Assembly (NCBI GenBank): GCA_964429575.1
Contig: CAYSCX010000017.1
Location: forward strand, 1-51,029
Direction: 5' to 3'
DNA length: 51,029 bases
From: CAYSCX01 sp964429575
Lineage (GTDB): Bacteria; Desulfobacterota; Binatia; Binatales; Binataceae
A model generated the notes under the pieces. That model searched no databases and was not told where the DNA came from. It was given only the letters and a program-made list of their open reading frames with translations. The position numbers were made by a program, and so were the translations under genes. Of the stretch, positions 31,462 to 42,000 are shown one piece after another (within the stretch, counting starts at the first letter, position 1; each line of letters begins with the position of its first letter).

Positions 31462-33165
31462 ATGCTTCGCGCGACGATCCTTTCAATCGGGAAAGAATTC
31501 CGGCTTCTGCGCCGCGATCGCGTCGGCCTCTTCATGTTGTTGGTCGCGCCCGTGGCCGTCATCGCCGCCGCGGGCCTCTCGCTCGCAAACATCTATGGCG
31601 CCGCATCGCCGCGCGCGCCGTATGGCGTCGCGATCGTTGATGAGGACCACGGCGAACTATCGCGCGCACTTCGAAAAGGATTTGCGCGCGAGCCGTCGAT
31701 CCGGCTCCTGGAAGCTGCGAGTCGGGAGCAGGCCGCGCGGATGGTGCGCGAAACTAACGATGCCGTTGCCGCGGTGATCTTGCCAAAGGATGCCACCGCG
31801 ACAATCGAAAGTGGCCGCGAGGCGCAAATCATCCTGTACACGGACCCGGTGCGCTACCTGCAAACGGTGCGAATCGATCTGATCGTGACGGAAATTTGCA
31901 GGCGCATCGTGGCGGGCGCGGGGAGGGCGGCGCGGGAGCGTGTCGCCGCAGAGCAGGCGCGGGTGCGCGCGGAGATCAACAACGCGGTCTCGGTAATGAA
32001 GCGGTCGCGCGCGCAAGCGGCGACGGAGCGGCTCGTGGCGGAGCAAAAGGTACGCGCACAGGTCGAAACAGCGCTTGCGGATGCGCGAAGCGCGGCGCAA
32101 CGTGAACTCGACGAAGCGCTCAAGCAGGTGAAGCGCGCGACGGACGCCGAATTTGCGAGGCAGCGGGTCTCGCTGGAGTCGGTGAAAGCCTATCTCGCGA
32201 AGTTGCAGCAGACGCAGCGGGAGTTCGAACGATGGCTGCGAGAGTTGAAGCGACTTGCAGGAAGCGCCGCCGGCGAGATACCCGCACCGCCGGTATTTCC
32301 GGCGCCGCCCGCGGAGTTCGCGCGTTTTGACGACGCTCCGATCTCAGTCGACCTCAATGCGCTCCGGTCGCGCATGGAAGAACGGCTCAAGTCGCCGAAA
32401 GTCGCAATCGATCTGCCGCCGGTACCCGCATTGCCGGCGGCTGCGCAGGCCGGTGGCGCGAAAATGCAAGCGGGTGAGCGAACCATCACACTTCCCGGGA
32501 GCATCGCGATCGTTCAACACGACCTGATGGACCGTCCGATTGAGCGCGTCGGCGGATTCAACGCGTTCAACCTGCACGTTCCGGGCTTTGCGGTTACGTT
32601 CCTGCTGATCGGAATGCTGATGGGCGTATCGATGGCGCTCATCGACGAGCGCGACTGGGGCACGCTGGACAGGTTGCGGTCGGCGCCGGCGCCGCTCAGC
32701 GCGACGCTCGCCGGCAAACTCATCGCGCGTTTTCTCGTCGGCTTCGCACAGTTGGCGATTCTGTTCGCGGCAGGATGGGCACTCTTCGATGTATCGCTCG
32801 GTGCTGCGCCCGCCGCGCTCTTGTTGCCATCGGCCGCGGTCGCATTTGCGGGCGCGGCGTTTGGTCTCGCGGTCGCGGGAGTCGCGCGAACGCGTGATGC
32901 GGTGCTGCCGGTCGGCGCGATGGTGATCATGACGATGGCGGCAATCGGCGGGTGCTGGTGGCCGCTCGATTTCGAGCCGCAGTGGATGCAGAAGGTGGCG
33001 CTCGCGGTGCCGACCACCTGGGCGATGCAGGCTTACAACGATCTGATGATTCGAGAGCTGCCCGCGAGTTCGGCGTTATGGCCGAGCGCCGTCAATGCGG
33101 CGTTCGGATTCGCGTACCTCGCGATTGGAATTCCGCTGGTGCGTAGACGCTTCGGAAGCGGCTGA
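31462..33165 (+). CDS. ABC-2 type permease with a long extracytoplasmic coiled coil
   Basis: The 567-aa permease has one N-terminal helix (about 20-40), then a large extracytoplasmic region. Within it residues about 150-272 form a long, strongly charged Ala/Arg/Glu-rich coiled coil. A Pro/Ala-rich linker (about 270-300) and five C-terminal helices (about 375-560) follow, with DERDWGTLDRLRSAPAP between the first two. This is the ABC2_membrane_3 layout, but the coiled coil is longer than usual and could reach toward the cell envelope (inference). Its last 90 bases overlap the convergent 464-aa gene. Confidence 0.88.
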   Translation: MLRATILSIGKEFRLLRRDRVGLFMLLVAPVAVIAAAGLSLANIYGAASPRAPYGVAIVDEDHGELSRALRKGFAREPSIRLLEAASREQAARMVRETNDAVAAVILPKDATATIESGREAQIILYTDPVRYLQTVRIDLIVTEICRRIVAGAGRAARERVAAEQARVRAEINNAVSVMKRSRAQAATERLVAEQKVRAQVETALADARSAAQRELDEALKQVKRATDAEFARQRVSLESVKAYLAKLQQTQREFERWLRELKRLAGSAAGEIPAPPVFPAPPAEFARFDDAPISVDLNALRSRMEERLKSPKVAIDLPPVPALPAAAQAGGAKMQAGERTITLPGSIAIVQHDLMDRPIERVGGFNAFNLHVPGFAVTFLLIGMLMGVSMALIDERDWGTLDRLRSAPAPLSATLAGKLIARFLVGFAQLAILFAAGWALFDVSLGAAPAALLLPSAAVAFAGAAFGLAVAGVARTRDAVLPVGAMVIMTMAAIGGCWWPLDFEPQWMQKVALAVPTTWAMQAYNDLMIRELPASSALWPSAVNAAFGFAYLAIGIPLVRRRFGSG

Positions 33166-34470
33166 TACCGCACGGGATTCGATGACCGGCGGGTTGCTCA
33201 GCTCGCGCAGCAGCAAATCGGGCGAGTAATCCTCGGGCGCGTCGATCAGAAGCGAATCGATATGGTGAGTACCGCTTGGCAGCTCTTCCCATCCGGTCAT
33301 CACGTAGCCGATGGCCGGATTCTCGCCGGGCACGCGCTCCGGCGGATCGCGGTAGGCGGGATCGTTGCGGAAAAAGAGGCGCCGCCCGATTCGATCGACT
33401 ACGGGCGAGGGCGCAAGGGTCTGGATAATGATGCGGCCGCTCCCGCGAAACGCGATCCATCTGACCGCCGGTGCGGAAGCGCCGGTGCCGAGCACGGTCA
33501 TGCCCTTGGTCTCGCTGATCTTCAGCGGGGCGCGGTCCATGTCCGACCACACCAGCGAGTATCCGTCGAGGCTGGTGAAGTCGAGCGCGATGCGCACCTT
33601 GATGTCGCCGAAGAGCACACGCGGAATCCACGGGAAGCGCACTTCGAACGGATTCTGGATGTAGTCGCGGTAGAAGAAATTGTAGCTCACGACCTCCGGC
33701 GAGCGGATGCCCAATACGAGCCTCATCGAATGGTCGATGCGGCGGATGACGCGAATCGGGCCGTCGCGCCACGCGGTCAGCCGGTGCACCAGACGGTCTT
33801 CATTCATGCGGAACTGGAAGTAACTCAGAATTTTCGCACTGATGCGAATCTTGAAGCGGTCTAATATGTTCGGGTGGTTCTCGCGCTTGCGCTCCTGAAG
33901 TGCGAAGTCGGTGGGCATCTGGTTGGTGAAGCCGATTCGATAGCTGTCAGTCTCAATGAAATTGCGCTTGGGGTCGTACTCGACGCAGGTACGCGTGCTG
34001 AACCGGGGGTGCTCGACCACGGCGACATACGCGTAGCGGCGCGGGCCGCCGAGCGGGTCGATCACTTCGAGTTCGATCGCACCGGGTGGCATCGCAGCGT
34101 CGCCGGCCAGTGCGCGCTCGCCAAGATCGGAGATCATCATCGCGAGTTCGTCATCGGCGTCGACTACGCCGGGACTGTCGTCCGCGACGGGATGCGGGCC
34201 GGCGGGCAGCGCGTAGCGGCCATCGGGCAGGCGTTCGTCGAGTTGAAACGGGATTGGTTCGAGGCGGCCGGAGCGCGTGGAGAGCAGCTCGAGATTCTCA
34301 ATTCGGGCGCCCGGGAGTTCGTGAATCCGCGCGCCTGTCGCGACAAGCGGTTGCCATGAGCGCGGACTCGCAACCGCGGCTGCCGCAATGAGCGCCAGCG
34401 CAATCGTGGCGCCGAGGATTCCGCAAAGGCGCATTCCCGGAGCAGGTTGGCGCAGCCAGCGCGAATGCAT
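33076..34470 (-). CDS. Exported protein of unknown family (464 aa)
   Basis: I do not recognise this family. It opens with a basic stretch and a strong hydrophobic segment (MRLCGILGATIALALIAAAAVASP), a likely signal peptide with cleavage near AVA-SP. The mature part is beta-rich with no membrane helix. It has ordered segments such as RYAYVAVVEHPRF, RVIRRIDHSMRLVLGIRSPEVVSYNFFYRDYIQNPF and VRWIAFRGSGRIIIQ. The tail (about 440-464) is polar, disordered and antisense to the end of the ABC permease. A start at 34434, right before the signal sequence, is also likely. It diverges from the ParB-like gene with only 14 bases between the two start codons. Confidence 0.75.
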   Translation of the reverse strand: MHSRWLRQPAPGMRLCGILGATIALALIAAAAVASPRSWQPLVATGARIHELPGARIENLELLSTRSGRLEPIPFQLDERLPDGRYALPAGPHPVADDSPGVVDADDELAMMISDLGERALAGDAAMPPGAIELEVIDPLGGPRRYAYVAVVEHPRFSTRTCVEYDPKRNFIETDSYRIGFTNQMPTDFALQERKRENHPNILDRFKIRISAKILSYFQFRMNEDRLVHRLTAWRDGPIRVIRRIDHSMRLVLGIRSPEVVSYNFFYRDYIQNPFEVRFPWIPRVLFGDIKVRIALDFTSLDGYSLVWSDMDRAPLKISETKGMTVLGTGASAPAVRWIAFRGSGRIIIQTLAPSPVVDRIGRRLFFRNDPAYRDPPERVPGENPAIGYVMTGWEELPSGTHHIDSLLIDAPEDYSPDLLLRELSNPPVIESRAVSAASEASTHQRNSNREVRESERRIDGARP

Positions 34471-34484
34471 TAGAGAAGTTTACC

Positions 34485-35405
34485 ATGGCAGCGCTCGCAG
34501 TCTCTCCGAAGGACGCAAAGGTTCCCGCGGCAGTCGAACATCTCGCCGAAACGATTGATGCGGACGGCGGGCATGCGCTGGCGGCATACCAGGAGCCGGT
34601 CGGTGATCACTGGCAAATCTTCGCGATGCTGCCGCTGGCGATGGTCGAGCCGACGCCGTTTCAGCGCGACCTGTCGCCCGCGCACTTGAAGCGCCTGGTC
34701 GAGGTGATGAAGAAGCTCGACCGGTTCACCGAACCGATTGTCGCGGTGCACACGGACGGAAAGTACTGGACGCCGAACGGAAACCATCGGCGCGCGGCGG
34801 CGGCGAAGGCGGGCGCGAAGCAGATCGTTGCGATCGTGATTCCCGAGCCTGACGTCGCATTTCAGATTCTCGCGCTCAACACGGAGAAGGCGCACAACCT
34901 CAAGGATAAGGCGCTCGAAGTGATCAGGATGTATCGCGCGCGTTTGGAATCGCATCCGCGCACCGCGGAAAAGGTATTCGCGTTCGAGTTCGAGCGTCCG
35001 CATTTCATCACGCTCGGCGTTTCCTACCAGCGCAAGCCCAAGTTCTCGGGCGGTGTATATGCGCCGTTGCTGAGCCGCGTCGATACGTTCCTCGCCAAGC
35101 CGCTGAAAGAGGCGATCGGAGAGCGCGAGGAGCGTGCGGGGCAGGTCGAGGAGGCCGACGAATTGCTCGTCGAGTTGGTCGCGAAGGCGAAGAAGCGCGG
35201 TATCAACCATCCGTATCTGCGCAACTACATCGTTGCGCGGTGCAATCCGCTGTCGCGCGCGCGCAGGAACATTCCGAGCTGCAAGTCGGCGCTATCGAGC
35301 CTGGTGAAGTCGCTCGGCGAATTCGATGTAACAAAGATTCACTTCGGGATGGTCTCAAGCGCCGCGCAGATTGCGGCCGCGTCGAGCGTCGCGGATGCGA
35401 GCTGA
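34485..35405 (+). CDS. ParB N-terminal-domain protein (orphan)
   Basis: Residues about 45-125 contain the ParB/Srx-fold core: VEPTPFQRDLSPAHLKRLVEVMKKLDRFTEPIVAV, then WTPNGNHRRAAAAKAG. The GNHRRAA segment is the variant of the GERR nucleotide box. The C-terminal 180 residues are helical and lack the clear helix-turn-helix of Spo0J. No parA is adjacent and no parS-like palindromes are seen, so a chromosome partition role is doubtful. Related stand-alone ParB-fold proteins act as nucleases, adaptors or regulators. Function is left open. Confidence 0.75.
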   Translation: MAALAVSPKDAKVPAAVEHLAETIDADGGHALAAYQEPVGDHWQIFAMLPLAMVEPTPFQRDLSPAHLKRLVEVMKKLDRFTEPIVAVHTDGKYWTPNGNHRRAAAAKAGAKQIVAIVIPEPDVAFQILALNTEKAHNLKDKALEVIRMYRARLESHPRTAEKVFAFEFERPHFITLGVSYQRKPKFSGGVYAPLLSRVDTFLAKPLKEAIGEREERAGQVEEADELLVELVAKAKKRGINHPYLRNYIVARCNPLSRARRNIPSCKSALSSLVKSLGEFDVTKIHFGMVSSAAQIAAASSVADAS

Positions 35406-35448
35406 ACCACGGAGCTCGCGCCAATCCTGACGCACGGCGCACTGCGAT

Positions 35449-36150
35449 TCAGCGGCGCGGGCGGGCGAAGTACAGGCCGCGGCCCATCAAGCCTTCCGCG
35501 TCGTAGCGCACGTCCAGTCCCGCCGACTCGAATGCGCGTGTCATCTCAGCGCGAGTGAACAACCCCAACTCGAGAAGTTCGCAATAGTGCTCGATGCCAT
35601 CACTCGTGGCGCGCAGATAGTGAAACGACAGAACTGACAGATTGCCGACTCGTCCGCTGAGGCTCATGCGGCAGACCTTGTGACCGCCGATTTCGCCCGC
35701 GTGAATGAAGGTGGCGCCGGGATTCCACTTGTCGGGAGTGAACCACGGCTCGACGATCAGCACGCCGCCGGGACGCACGTGATGAGCCATGCAGGCGATC
35801 GCGCGGTCGAGCTTATCGACGGTCTGCACGTTGCCGATCGCGCTGAACAGGCAGGTGACGACGTCGTACGTTCTGCCGAGATCGAATTCGGTCATCTCCG
35901 CGCGGGTGTAGTTGCCGGTGGGATTCTTCACGCGCGCAGCGCAGAGGTAGTCGTCGTTTAGATCGACACCGTGGATCGCATAGTGCTGCTTCAGAAATTT
36001 CGCGTGTTCGCCGGTGCCGCACGCGACGTCGAGAATGGTGCACGCGCCCGGCACCGACTCATCGATGAGTTCGCGCAATCGCCCGCACTCACGTTCGTAA
36101 TTCTTGAAGTGATAGATCGCGTCGTAAAGTTCGGCGCTTTCGACGAACAT
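35449..36150 (-). CDS. Class I SAM methyltransferase (DesVI/TylM1-like)
   Basis: The 233-aa enzyme starts MFVESAELYDAIYHFKNYERE, carries the SAM motif ILDVACGTGEHAKFL (about 43-58), VDLNDDYL, and FDLGRTYDVVTCLFSAIGNV. The opening and overall layout resemble N,N-dimethyltransferases acting on nucleotide-linked amino sugars. The substrate is not certain because no sugar-pathway genes are adjacent. The start lies eight bases from a 100-N gap, so an upstream start cannot be excluded. Confidence 0.85.
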   Translation of the reverse strand: MFVESAELYDAIYHFKNYERECGRLRELIDESVPGACTILDVACGTGEHAKFLKQHYAIHGVDLNDDYLCAARVKNPTGNYTRAEMTEFDLGRTYDVVTCLFSAIGNVQTVDKLDRAIACMAHHVRPGGVLIVEPWFTPDKWNPGATFIHAGEIGGHKVCRMSLSGRVGNLSVLSFHYLRATSDGIEHYCELLELGLFTRAEMTRAFESAGLDVRYDAEGLMGRGLYFARPRR

Positions 36151-36157
36151 CCGGCTA

Positions 36158-36257
36158 NNNNNNNNNNNNNNNNNNNNNNNNNNNNNNNNNNNNNNNNNNN
36201 NNNNNNNNNNNNNNNNNNNNNNNNNNNNNNNNNNNNNNNNNNNNNNNNNNNNNNNNN
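36158..36257. other. 100-N scaffold gap
   Basis: Exactly 100 Ns of unknown true length, between the methyltransferase start and the 3' end of the RNase E/G gene. No overlap of flanking sequence is visible, unlike the first gap. Confidence 0.95.
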
Positions 36258-37906
36258 GCGGCGGCGGGGGCCTGCGCGAGTTCGAACGAGCCCGCCTCGA
36301 GGCTTTCCTTCGAGCGCAGAACGATCTTGAGGCGCAGGCGGTGCTCGAGGTTTTCCAGCGCTGGCGCGCCGACATCGTAAAGATAGCGCGCGATCTCGGG
36401 ATTGACGTGCGCGATCACCATGTCACCGGAGCGCCGCCGGCGCGCATCGCGGTAAATTCCACGCAGCACCTCGGCGGCAAGCGTCGCAATGGACTTCACA
36501 ACCCGCCGTCCGTGGCATCGCGGGCACGGATCGGTAAGCAGCGCCTCGAGACTCTCACGCGTGCGCTTGCGGCTCATCTGGACCAGCCCCAAATCCGAGA
36601 TTCGCGACATAGTCGCGCGCGCCCGGTCGCGCTTGAGAGCCTCGGCGAGCACGTCGGTGACGCGTTTGCGATCGGATTCGCGCGCCATGTCGATGAAGTC
36701 GACGACGATGATGCCGCCGATGTTGCGCAGCCGAAGCTGCTTGACGACTTCGTCGGCGGCCTCGAGGTTGGTCTTCACGACCGTCTCTTCCTGGTCGCGC
36801 TTGCCGACGAAGCGGCCGGTGTTGACGTCGATGGCGGTGAGCGCTTCGGCGTGGTCGATGACCAGGTAGCCGCCCGATTTGAGCTCGACTTTGCTGTCGA
36901 GCGCCCGCTCGATTTGAGATTCAATCTTGAAGCGGTCGAAGAGCGGCTCGGCGCCGTCATAGAGCGTGACGCGCGAGCGCAGCCGCGGCATGTAGGTCTG
37001 CACGAATTGGACGATGCGCTCGTACACTTCTTCGTCGTCACACCAGAGTTTTTCAACATCGCTCGAAAACAGGTCGCGAACGGTGCGCAGTGCGAGGTCG
37101 AGATCGTTGTAGAGCATCGAGGCCGGTTTGGTGGTCTCGCTCTTGAGCAGAATCGACGCCCACAGCTTGGTGAGAAACTGGACGTCGTTTTGGATTTCGC
37201 GGTTGCTCACGCCTTCGCAGGCGGTGCGGATGATGAAGCCGCCTTCGGACGGGCGGATCTCATTGACTGCGTTGCGCAGCCGCGTGCGCTCCTCGGCGCT
37301 CGATATGCGGCGCGAGATGCCGAGATGGTTCGACATCGGCATGAAGACGAGGTGGCGGCCGGGGATCGAAATCGAGGAGGTCAGCCGCGCGCCCTTGGTG
37401 CCCATCGGCTCCTTGGCGATCTGGACGATGATTTCCTGGCTGCGGCGGAGCTGATGCTCGATCGGGGCGCGGCTACGCCCGGCCTGAGGACGCCGCCGGC
37501 GCCGTCCGCGACCACCCCGGGAGCGCCGTCCTTCCGGCGCGGCACCGTTGGCGCTGGGCGCTGCCTCATCGACGATTTCGATTTCGCTGTCCGCCTGCCC
37601 GCCCGACAACTCACCTGCGGAGTCGCTCTCGACATCTTCGTCGCCGATCACATCGGCGGCGGAGCCGAAGGTCTCAACTGCGTCGCGGAAGTCGGAGACA
37701 TGGAGAAATCCGGCCTTGTCGAGGCCGATATCGACGAACGCAGCCTGCATTCCGGGCAGGACGCGAGTGACTTTACCTTTGTAGATGTTGCCGGCGAGAC
37801 CGCGGTGCTCGCCGCGTTCGAGGTAGAATTCGGTGAGGCTGCCGTCTTCGAGGAGCGCCACGCGCGCTTCGAGCGGTGAGGCGTTTATTACGATTTCACG
37901 TTTCAC
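36258..37906 (-). CDS. Ribonuclease E/G family protein, 3' end lost in gap
   Basis: RNase E/G cleaves single-stranded RNA and matures 16S rRNA. Visible are about 549 residues: REIVINASPLEARVALLEDG, GNIYKGKVTRVLPGMQAAFVDIG (S1 domain, about 35-70) and an acidic insert followed by a basic Arg-rich stretch (about 85-145). The catalytic core has TAIDVNTGRF and GGIIVVDFIDM, and the zinc-link CPRCHGRR is near residue 470. The stop is in the N gap, probably within a few residues because RNase G-type proteins end about here. The start GTG 37906 is taken. Confidence 0.93.
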
Positions 37907-38177
37907 AAGTTTGCGATTCTACGCCCGTCATCGGGCGGGCCGATACGGGTGGATGGCGCGGCCAACTAATGGGACGCGCGGACTGCTGCGGGGTTTCGTG
38001 GAAGTCGGACCAGAGGTGTCGCGGACAGCGGACTGGGTTGGATTCGACGCGGGAGCCGATGCGTAATGATAGAGAGCGGGGCGGCCCGGCGCAAGGTTAG
38101 GCAGAATTTACCGCGCTTGAGGTGCTTGGAAGCATCGCGCCTTGACTTGGAGAACGGGTGCCGATACTCGTTTTCTG

Positions 38178-38825
38178 ATGTCCGCCGCAGCCGCAACCGC
38201 ATCGTTCGGCCCCTCCGGCGTAGCGATGCTGAACAGCAAAGTACTGGTGCTGAACCGCTCCTACCTGCCGGTTCATGTCACCTCGGTCAAGCGAGCGTTT
38301 TGCCTGTTATATCAAGGGATTGCGCGCGCGGTGGACGAGCAGTACCGGACCTTCGATTACCAGAGCTGGCGCGAGTTGGCCGTCGAGCTGCATCACGACC
38401 GCGTGGGCCTGGTCGGCGGGGTCATCAGGGTGCCGCGGGTGCTGCTGCTGATCGCATACGAGCGTGTCCCGCGTCGGCACGTGCGGTTCTCGCGATTCAA
38501 CATCTTCGCGCGGGACAACAACACCTGCCAGTACTGCGGACACAGGTTTGCTCGCACCGAACTGAACCTCGACCACGTGAACCCGCGCTCGCGCGGCGGG
38601 CTCTCGACCTGGGAGAACATCGTCTGCTCGTGCCACCTGTGTAACCGCCGAAAGGGCGGGCGGACTCCGCAGGAGGCGTCGATGCACCTGGTGCGGCACC
38701 CGCGGCGTCCGGAGTGGACTCCCTACTCAACTGACGTGTTCAGTCTGCGCCGCCATCGCGAGTGGATGCCATTTTTGACCAACGTCGATAGTGCGTACTG
38801 GAACACCGAGCTGCTCGCAGAGTAG
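38178..38825 (+). CDS. HNH endonuclease-fold protein
   Basis: The 215-aa product has an N-terminal region VLVLNRSYLPVHVTSVKRAFCLLYQGIARAVDE and a C-terminal HNH domain: CQYCGHRF, LNLDHVNPRSRGG, ENIVCSCHLCNRRKGGRTPQEA. Two CxxC pairs bind zinc and the DH...N..CxxCN pattern is the catalytic betabetaalpha-metal motif. This is the stand-alone HNH family common in bacterial chromosomes, whose role is mostly unknown. Its start is uncertain: ATG 38226 (MLNSKVLVLN) fits the family best, while ATG 38178 adds 16 low-complexity residues. Confidence 0.85.
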   Translation: MSAAAATASFGPSGVAMLNSKVLVLNRSYLPVHVTSVKRAFCLLYQGIARAVDEQYRTFDYQSWRELAVELHHDRVGLVGGVIRVPRVLLLIAYERVPRRHVRFSRFNIFARDNNTCQYCGHRFARTELNLDHVNPRSRGGLSTWENIVCSCHLCNRRKGGRTPQEASMHLVRHPRRPEWTPYSTDVFSLRRHREWMPFLTNVDSAYWNTELLAE

Positions 38826-39092
38826 CCCCCGACTCCGTCCCCTCTCCCTCCTGTAGGGGCGCATCGCGATGCGCCCGCCTTTTCCCTCTCCCTCGGGGAG
38901 AGGGTGAGGGCGCAGGATCAAGCGACCGCCTCGATCCTTCTCTCGCCCCGTCACTCCATTCCACCGTCGCAATGCCGCGACCCGCTGGCGGAGTGGCGTT
39001 TTTGACCGTCGCGGTCAAGGCGGGCTTGATCGGGTCGATTGGCTCTGCGATAACCTCAACGGACGTGGTGGGGTGGAAGAGGCGGAGGCTCG
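38826..39092. other. Hairpin-rich intergenic region between HNH gene and smc
   Basis: No gene is visible. Three strong inverted repeats are present: a perfect 20-base palindrome (38857-38876), CCCTCTCCC-TCG-GGGAGAGGG (38884-38904) and TTGACCG-TCG-CGGTCAA (39002-39018). The first two look like REP-type elements and could attenuate transcription between the genes. None is followed by a T run. Confidence 0.6.
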
Positions 39093-42000
39093 ATGCGGCT
39101 CAAAAGCCTTGAGTTACTAGGCTTCAAGTCCTTTCTCGAACCTACGACCATCAGCTTCGCGCCCGGCGTGACCGCGGTAGTCGGTCCCAACGGCTGCGGC
39201 AAGTCAAACGTCGTCGATGCGATTCGCTGGGTCTTGGGCGAGCAGGCGCCGACGCGCCTTCGTGGGAAGAGCGCCGAGGATCTGATCTACGCCGGCAACG
39301 ACTCGAACCCGGCGGCGGGCCTCGCGGAGGTCACGCTGGTGCTGGAGGCCGACGAGCACGCTCCCTTCCCCGAGCCGTTCGAGGCGCTCAGCGAAGTCGC
39401 GGTCACGCGGCGCGTATATCGGTCGAGCGACTCCGAATATCTGCTCAATAAGATCCCCTGCCGCCTCAAGGACATCACCGAGTTCTTCATGGCGTCGCAG
39501 ATTCACAGCCGCGGCTACGCGCTCATCGAGCAGGGGCGCATCGAGGAGATCATCCAGGCCAAGCCCGAGGAGATTCGGGGGTTCATCGAGGAAGCCGCGG
39601 GGCTGTCGTTGTTCAAGGGCCGGCGCGACATGAGCGAGCGCAAGCTCGAACGCGTGCGCGAGAATCTCGACCGGCTCAACGACGTACTCAGCGAGATCGA
39701 CCGTCAGCTGAATTACGCGCGTCGGCAGGCGAAGAAGGCCGAGGCGTACAGGCAACTGCGCGCCGAACTCGATGAGCTGGAGCGGATTTGCGCGGCGCGC
39801 CGGCTCATCTGCGAGCGCGAGGCGTTTACGCTGGAAACCGGCCGCGAGGGCGAACTCAAGGAGCGCGCGGAGGCGGCGCGGCAGCAGTCGCGAGCCGCGC
39901 AGTCGGCCGTCGAAGCGGCATCGCAGGCGATGCAGGCGGCGCACGCGGAACTCGCCGGCGCACAGCGCGAACTGGAAGCACTCAGCGCGGGTGCGTCGGA
40001 GCGGGCGCGCACGCGCGAGTTTCTCCAACGAAGGCATCGCTCCATCGACGAGTTGGAGCCGGGACTGCGCACGCGTCTGGCGGAACTCGAGTCCAAGGCG
40101 GCCCTCGCGCGCTCCGCCCGTGCGGGCACGGGCGCGCGGCTCGCACGTGAAAACCGTGAGGGTGGCGACGGCAGCGAAATGGCGTTGCAGTCAATTCAGG
40201 CACGCCAAGTCAAGGCGCAGCGAGAACTTCACGCCGTCGAGCAGCGCGGCGAAGATCTAAAGGACGAGGTATCCGAAATTGTTCGCGAGGCGGCCGTCGT
40301 GCGCGGAAGGCTCGGCGATCTGGCGGGCGAGCGCGCCGAGCTGGAAGAGCGCCTGGCGAACATTGACACACGCGCACCTGAACTGCGCGCGGCGCTCGAC
40401 GACGTGCGCGCGCGGCTCGTTGCAGCAGAAGAGAAAATTGTGGCACTGCGCGATGCGTCGACGGCCGCTGAAGACGCCGAGCGCGAAGCAGCACAGCGGG
40501 AGATCGAGGCGCGCGGCGCGGTCGAGAGACTTGCCGCGCGGCTCGCAGTGCTGCGTGATATCGCCGGTGGCAACGGCCCGCATCCGCACGCGTCGCGCTT
40601 CGAAACGGGCGAGCGGCTCCGCGCCGTCCTCGAATCGCTTAACGGCGAGCGTCCCGCCGCCGACCCGGCTCTGGTGCAGGACGTGGTGCGCGCACCGGCA
40701 GAGTTGAAACCCGCGCTACGTGCGGTGCTCGGTGAGGAATACGACGCGGTAATCGTCGAGACGCCTCAGTTTGCGCTGCGCGCGATCGACGTTCTGAAGC
40801 GGACGCAGGCCGGCCGCCTGACTTTTGTCCCGCATCCCGACGCCGCTGTCGTTGCACATCCGGCCATCGACGCGCCAGGCATCGCGGGACGGCTGGTTGA
40901 CATGATCGAGGTCGAGCCGAGCTTCGCGCCGGTCGCGGAGGCGATGCTGGGCAACGTCATGTTGGCGGACGATCTGAAATCCGCTCTCGCCGCATCGAAT
41001 CTGAACGGGCAGGGCACCCTGTTCGTCACGCGCGACGGAGACTTGCTGGTGCCGGGGCGCATGCTGAGCGGCGGAAGCGCCCCTCATGGAAATGGCGCAC
41101 ACGCGGCGGGAAATGGAAAGTCGGCGCAGCAGCATCCCGACGACCTGGCGCGAATCGACGTTGAATTTCAGGCGGCGACCGATCGCTTCGGTGAGTGCCG
41201 CACGGCCCGCGAGCGGGCGAGCTTCGAGTTCGCCGAGTCGCGCAAGCATATCGCCGATGCCGAGCGGGCGGCGACTGAGTTGCGCGCCGAGGCCGCGCGC
41301 AAAGAGCAGTCGTGGGTGCTCGCGGAATCGCAAGCCGGCGATGCGCGCAAGCGTCACGGCGAGCTGGCCGGGCAGGCAGTGACGTTGAATGAGAGGCTCG
41401 AGGAACTTGCGCGCACCGAGCAGGACGCCCGCGCGCGGCTCGCGGCGCTGCGCGTCGAAATCGAAGCGAAACGCGACGCGGCGGCGCAGCTCGGAAATGC
41501 GATGCTCGATGCGGCCTCGAAGGTCGAGGCTCGCAAGTCGGAGTTGGGCGCGTTGCAGCAGGCGTGGCGGCACGCGGAAGAAACCGCGCGCGATCTCGAA
41601 TCACAAATCGACGAACATCAGCGTGCGCTCGAGCGCTCGCACGGCGAGCGTGATGAGTTTCGTAGCGAGCTGCACAAGCTCGCGGTGCAGGAAGAGGGCG
41701 CGCGAACGCGCGAGTCGGAGCTGCGCGCCGGCCTGGAGAAGCTTCGCGCCCAATGCGCCGAATGCCAGACGCAGCTTGAGGCGCGCCGCACCGAAGCAGA
41801 CGCGGCGCTTAAGACGCTTGCCGCGCTGGAAAACGAGGCGATGGAGTGCCGTCTGTGCGCCGAGCGGGCGCGCACACTGGCCGACGAACTCGCGCGAAGC
41901 TTTGCCGAAAAATTCCATGCAACCTTCGAGTCGGTCGAAATGGAACTTCGCACCGCGCTCGACGGGCGCGACTCCGCGTCGGACGAAGAACGGGTCGGCG

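Noticed and set aside
34485..35405. ParB-like gene as marker of the replication origin
   Set aside because: No parA, dnaA, gidB or parS-like sites are seen nearby.
36341..37879. A 512-aa frame antisense to the RNase E/G gene
   Set aside because: Composition is that of reverse-translated RNase E/G; long antisense frames are expected at this GC content.
38178..38825. HNH gene as a homing endonuclease or phage remnant
   Set aside because: No intron, intein or phage genes adjoin it, and it belongs to the common stand-alone chromosomal family.
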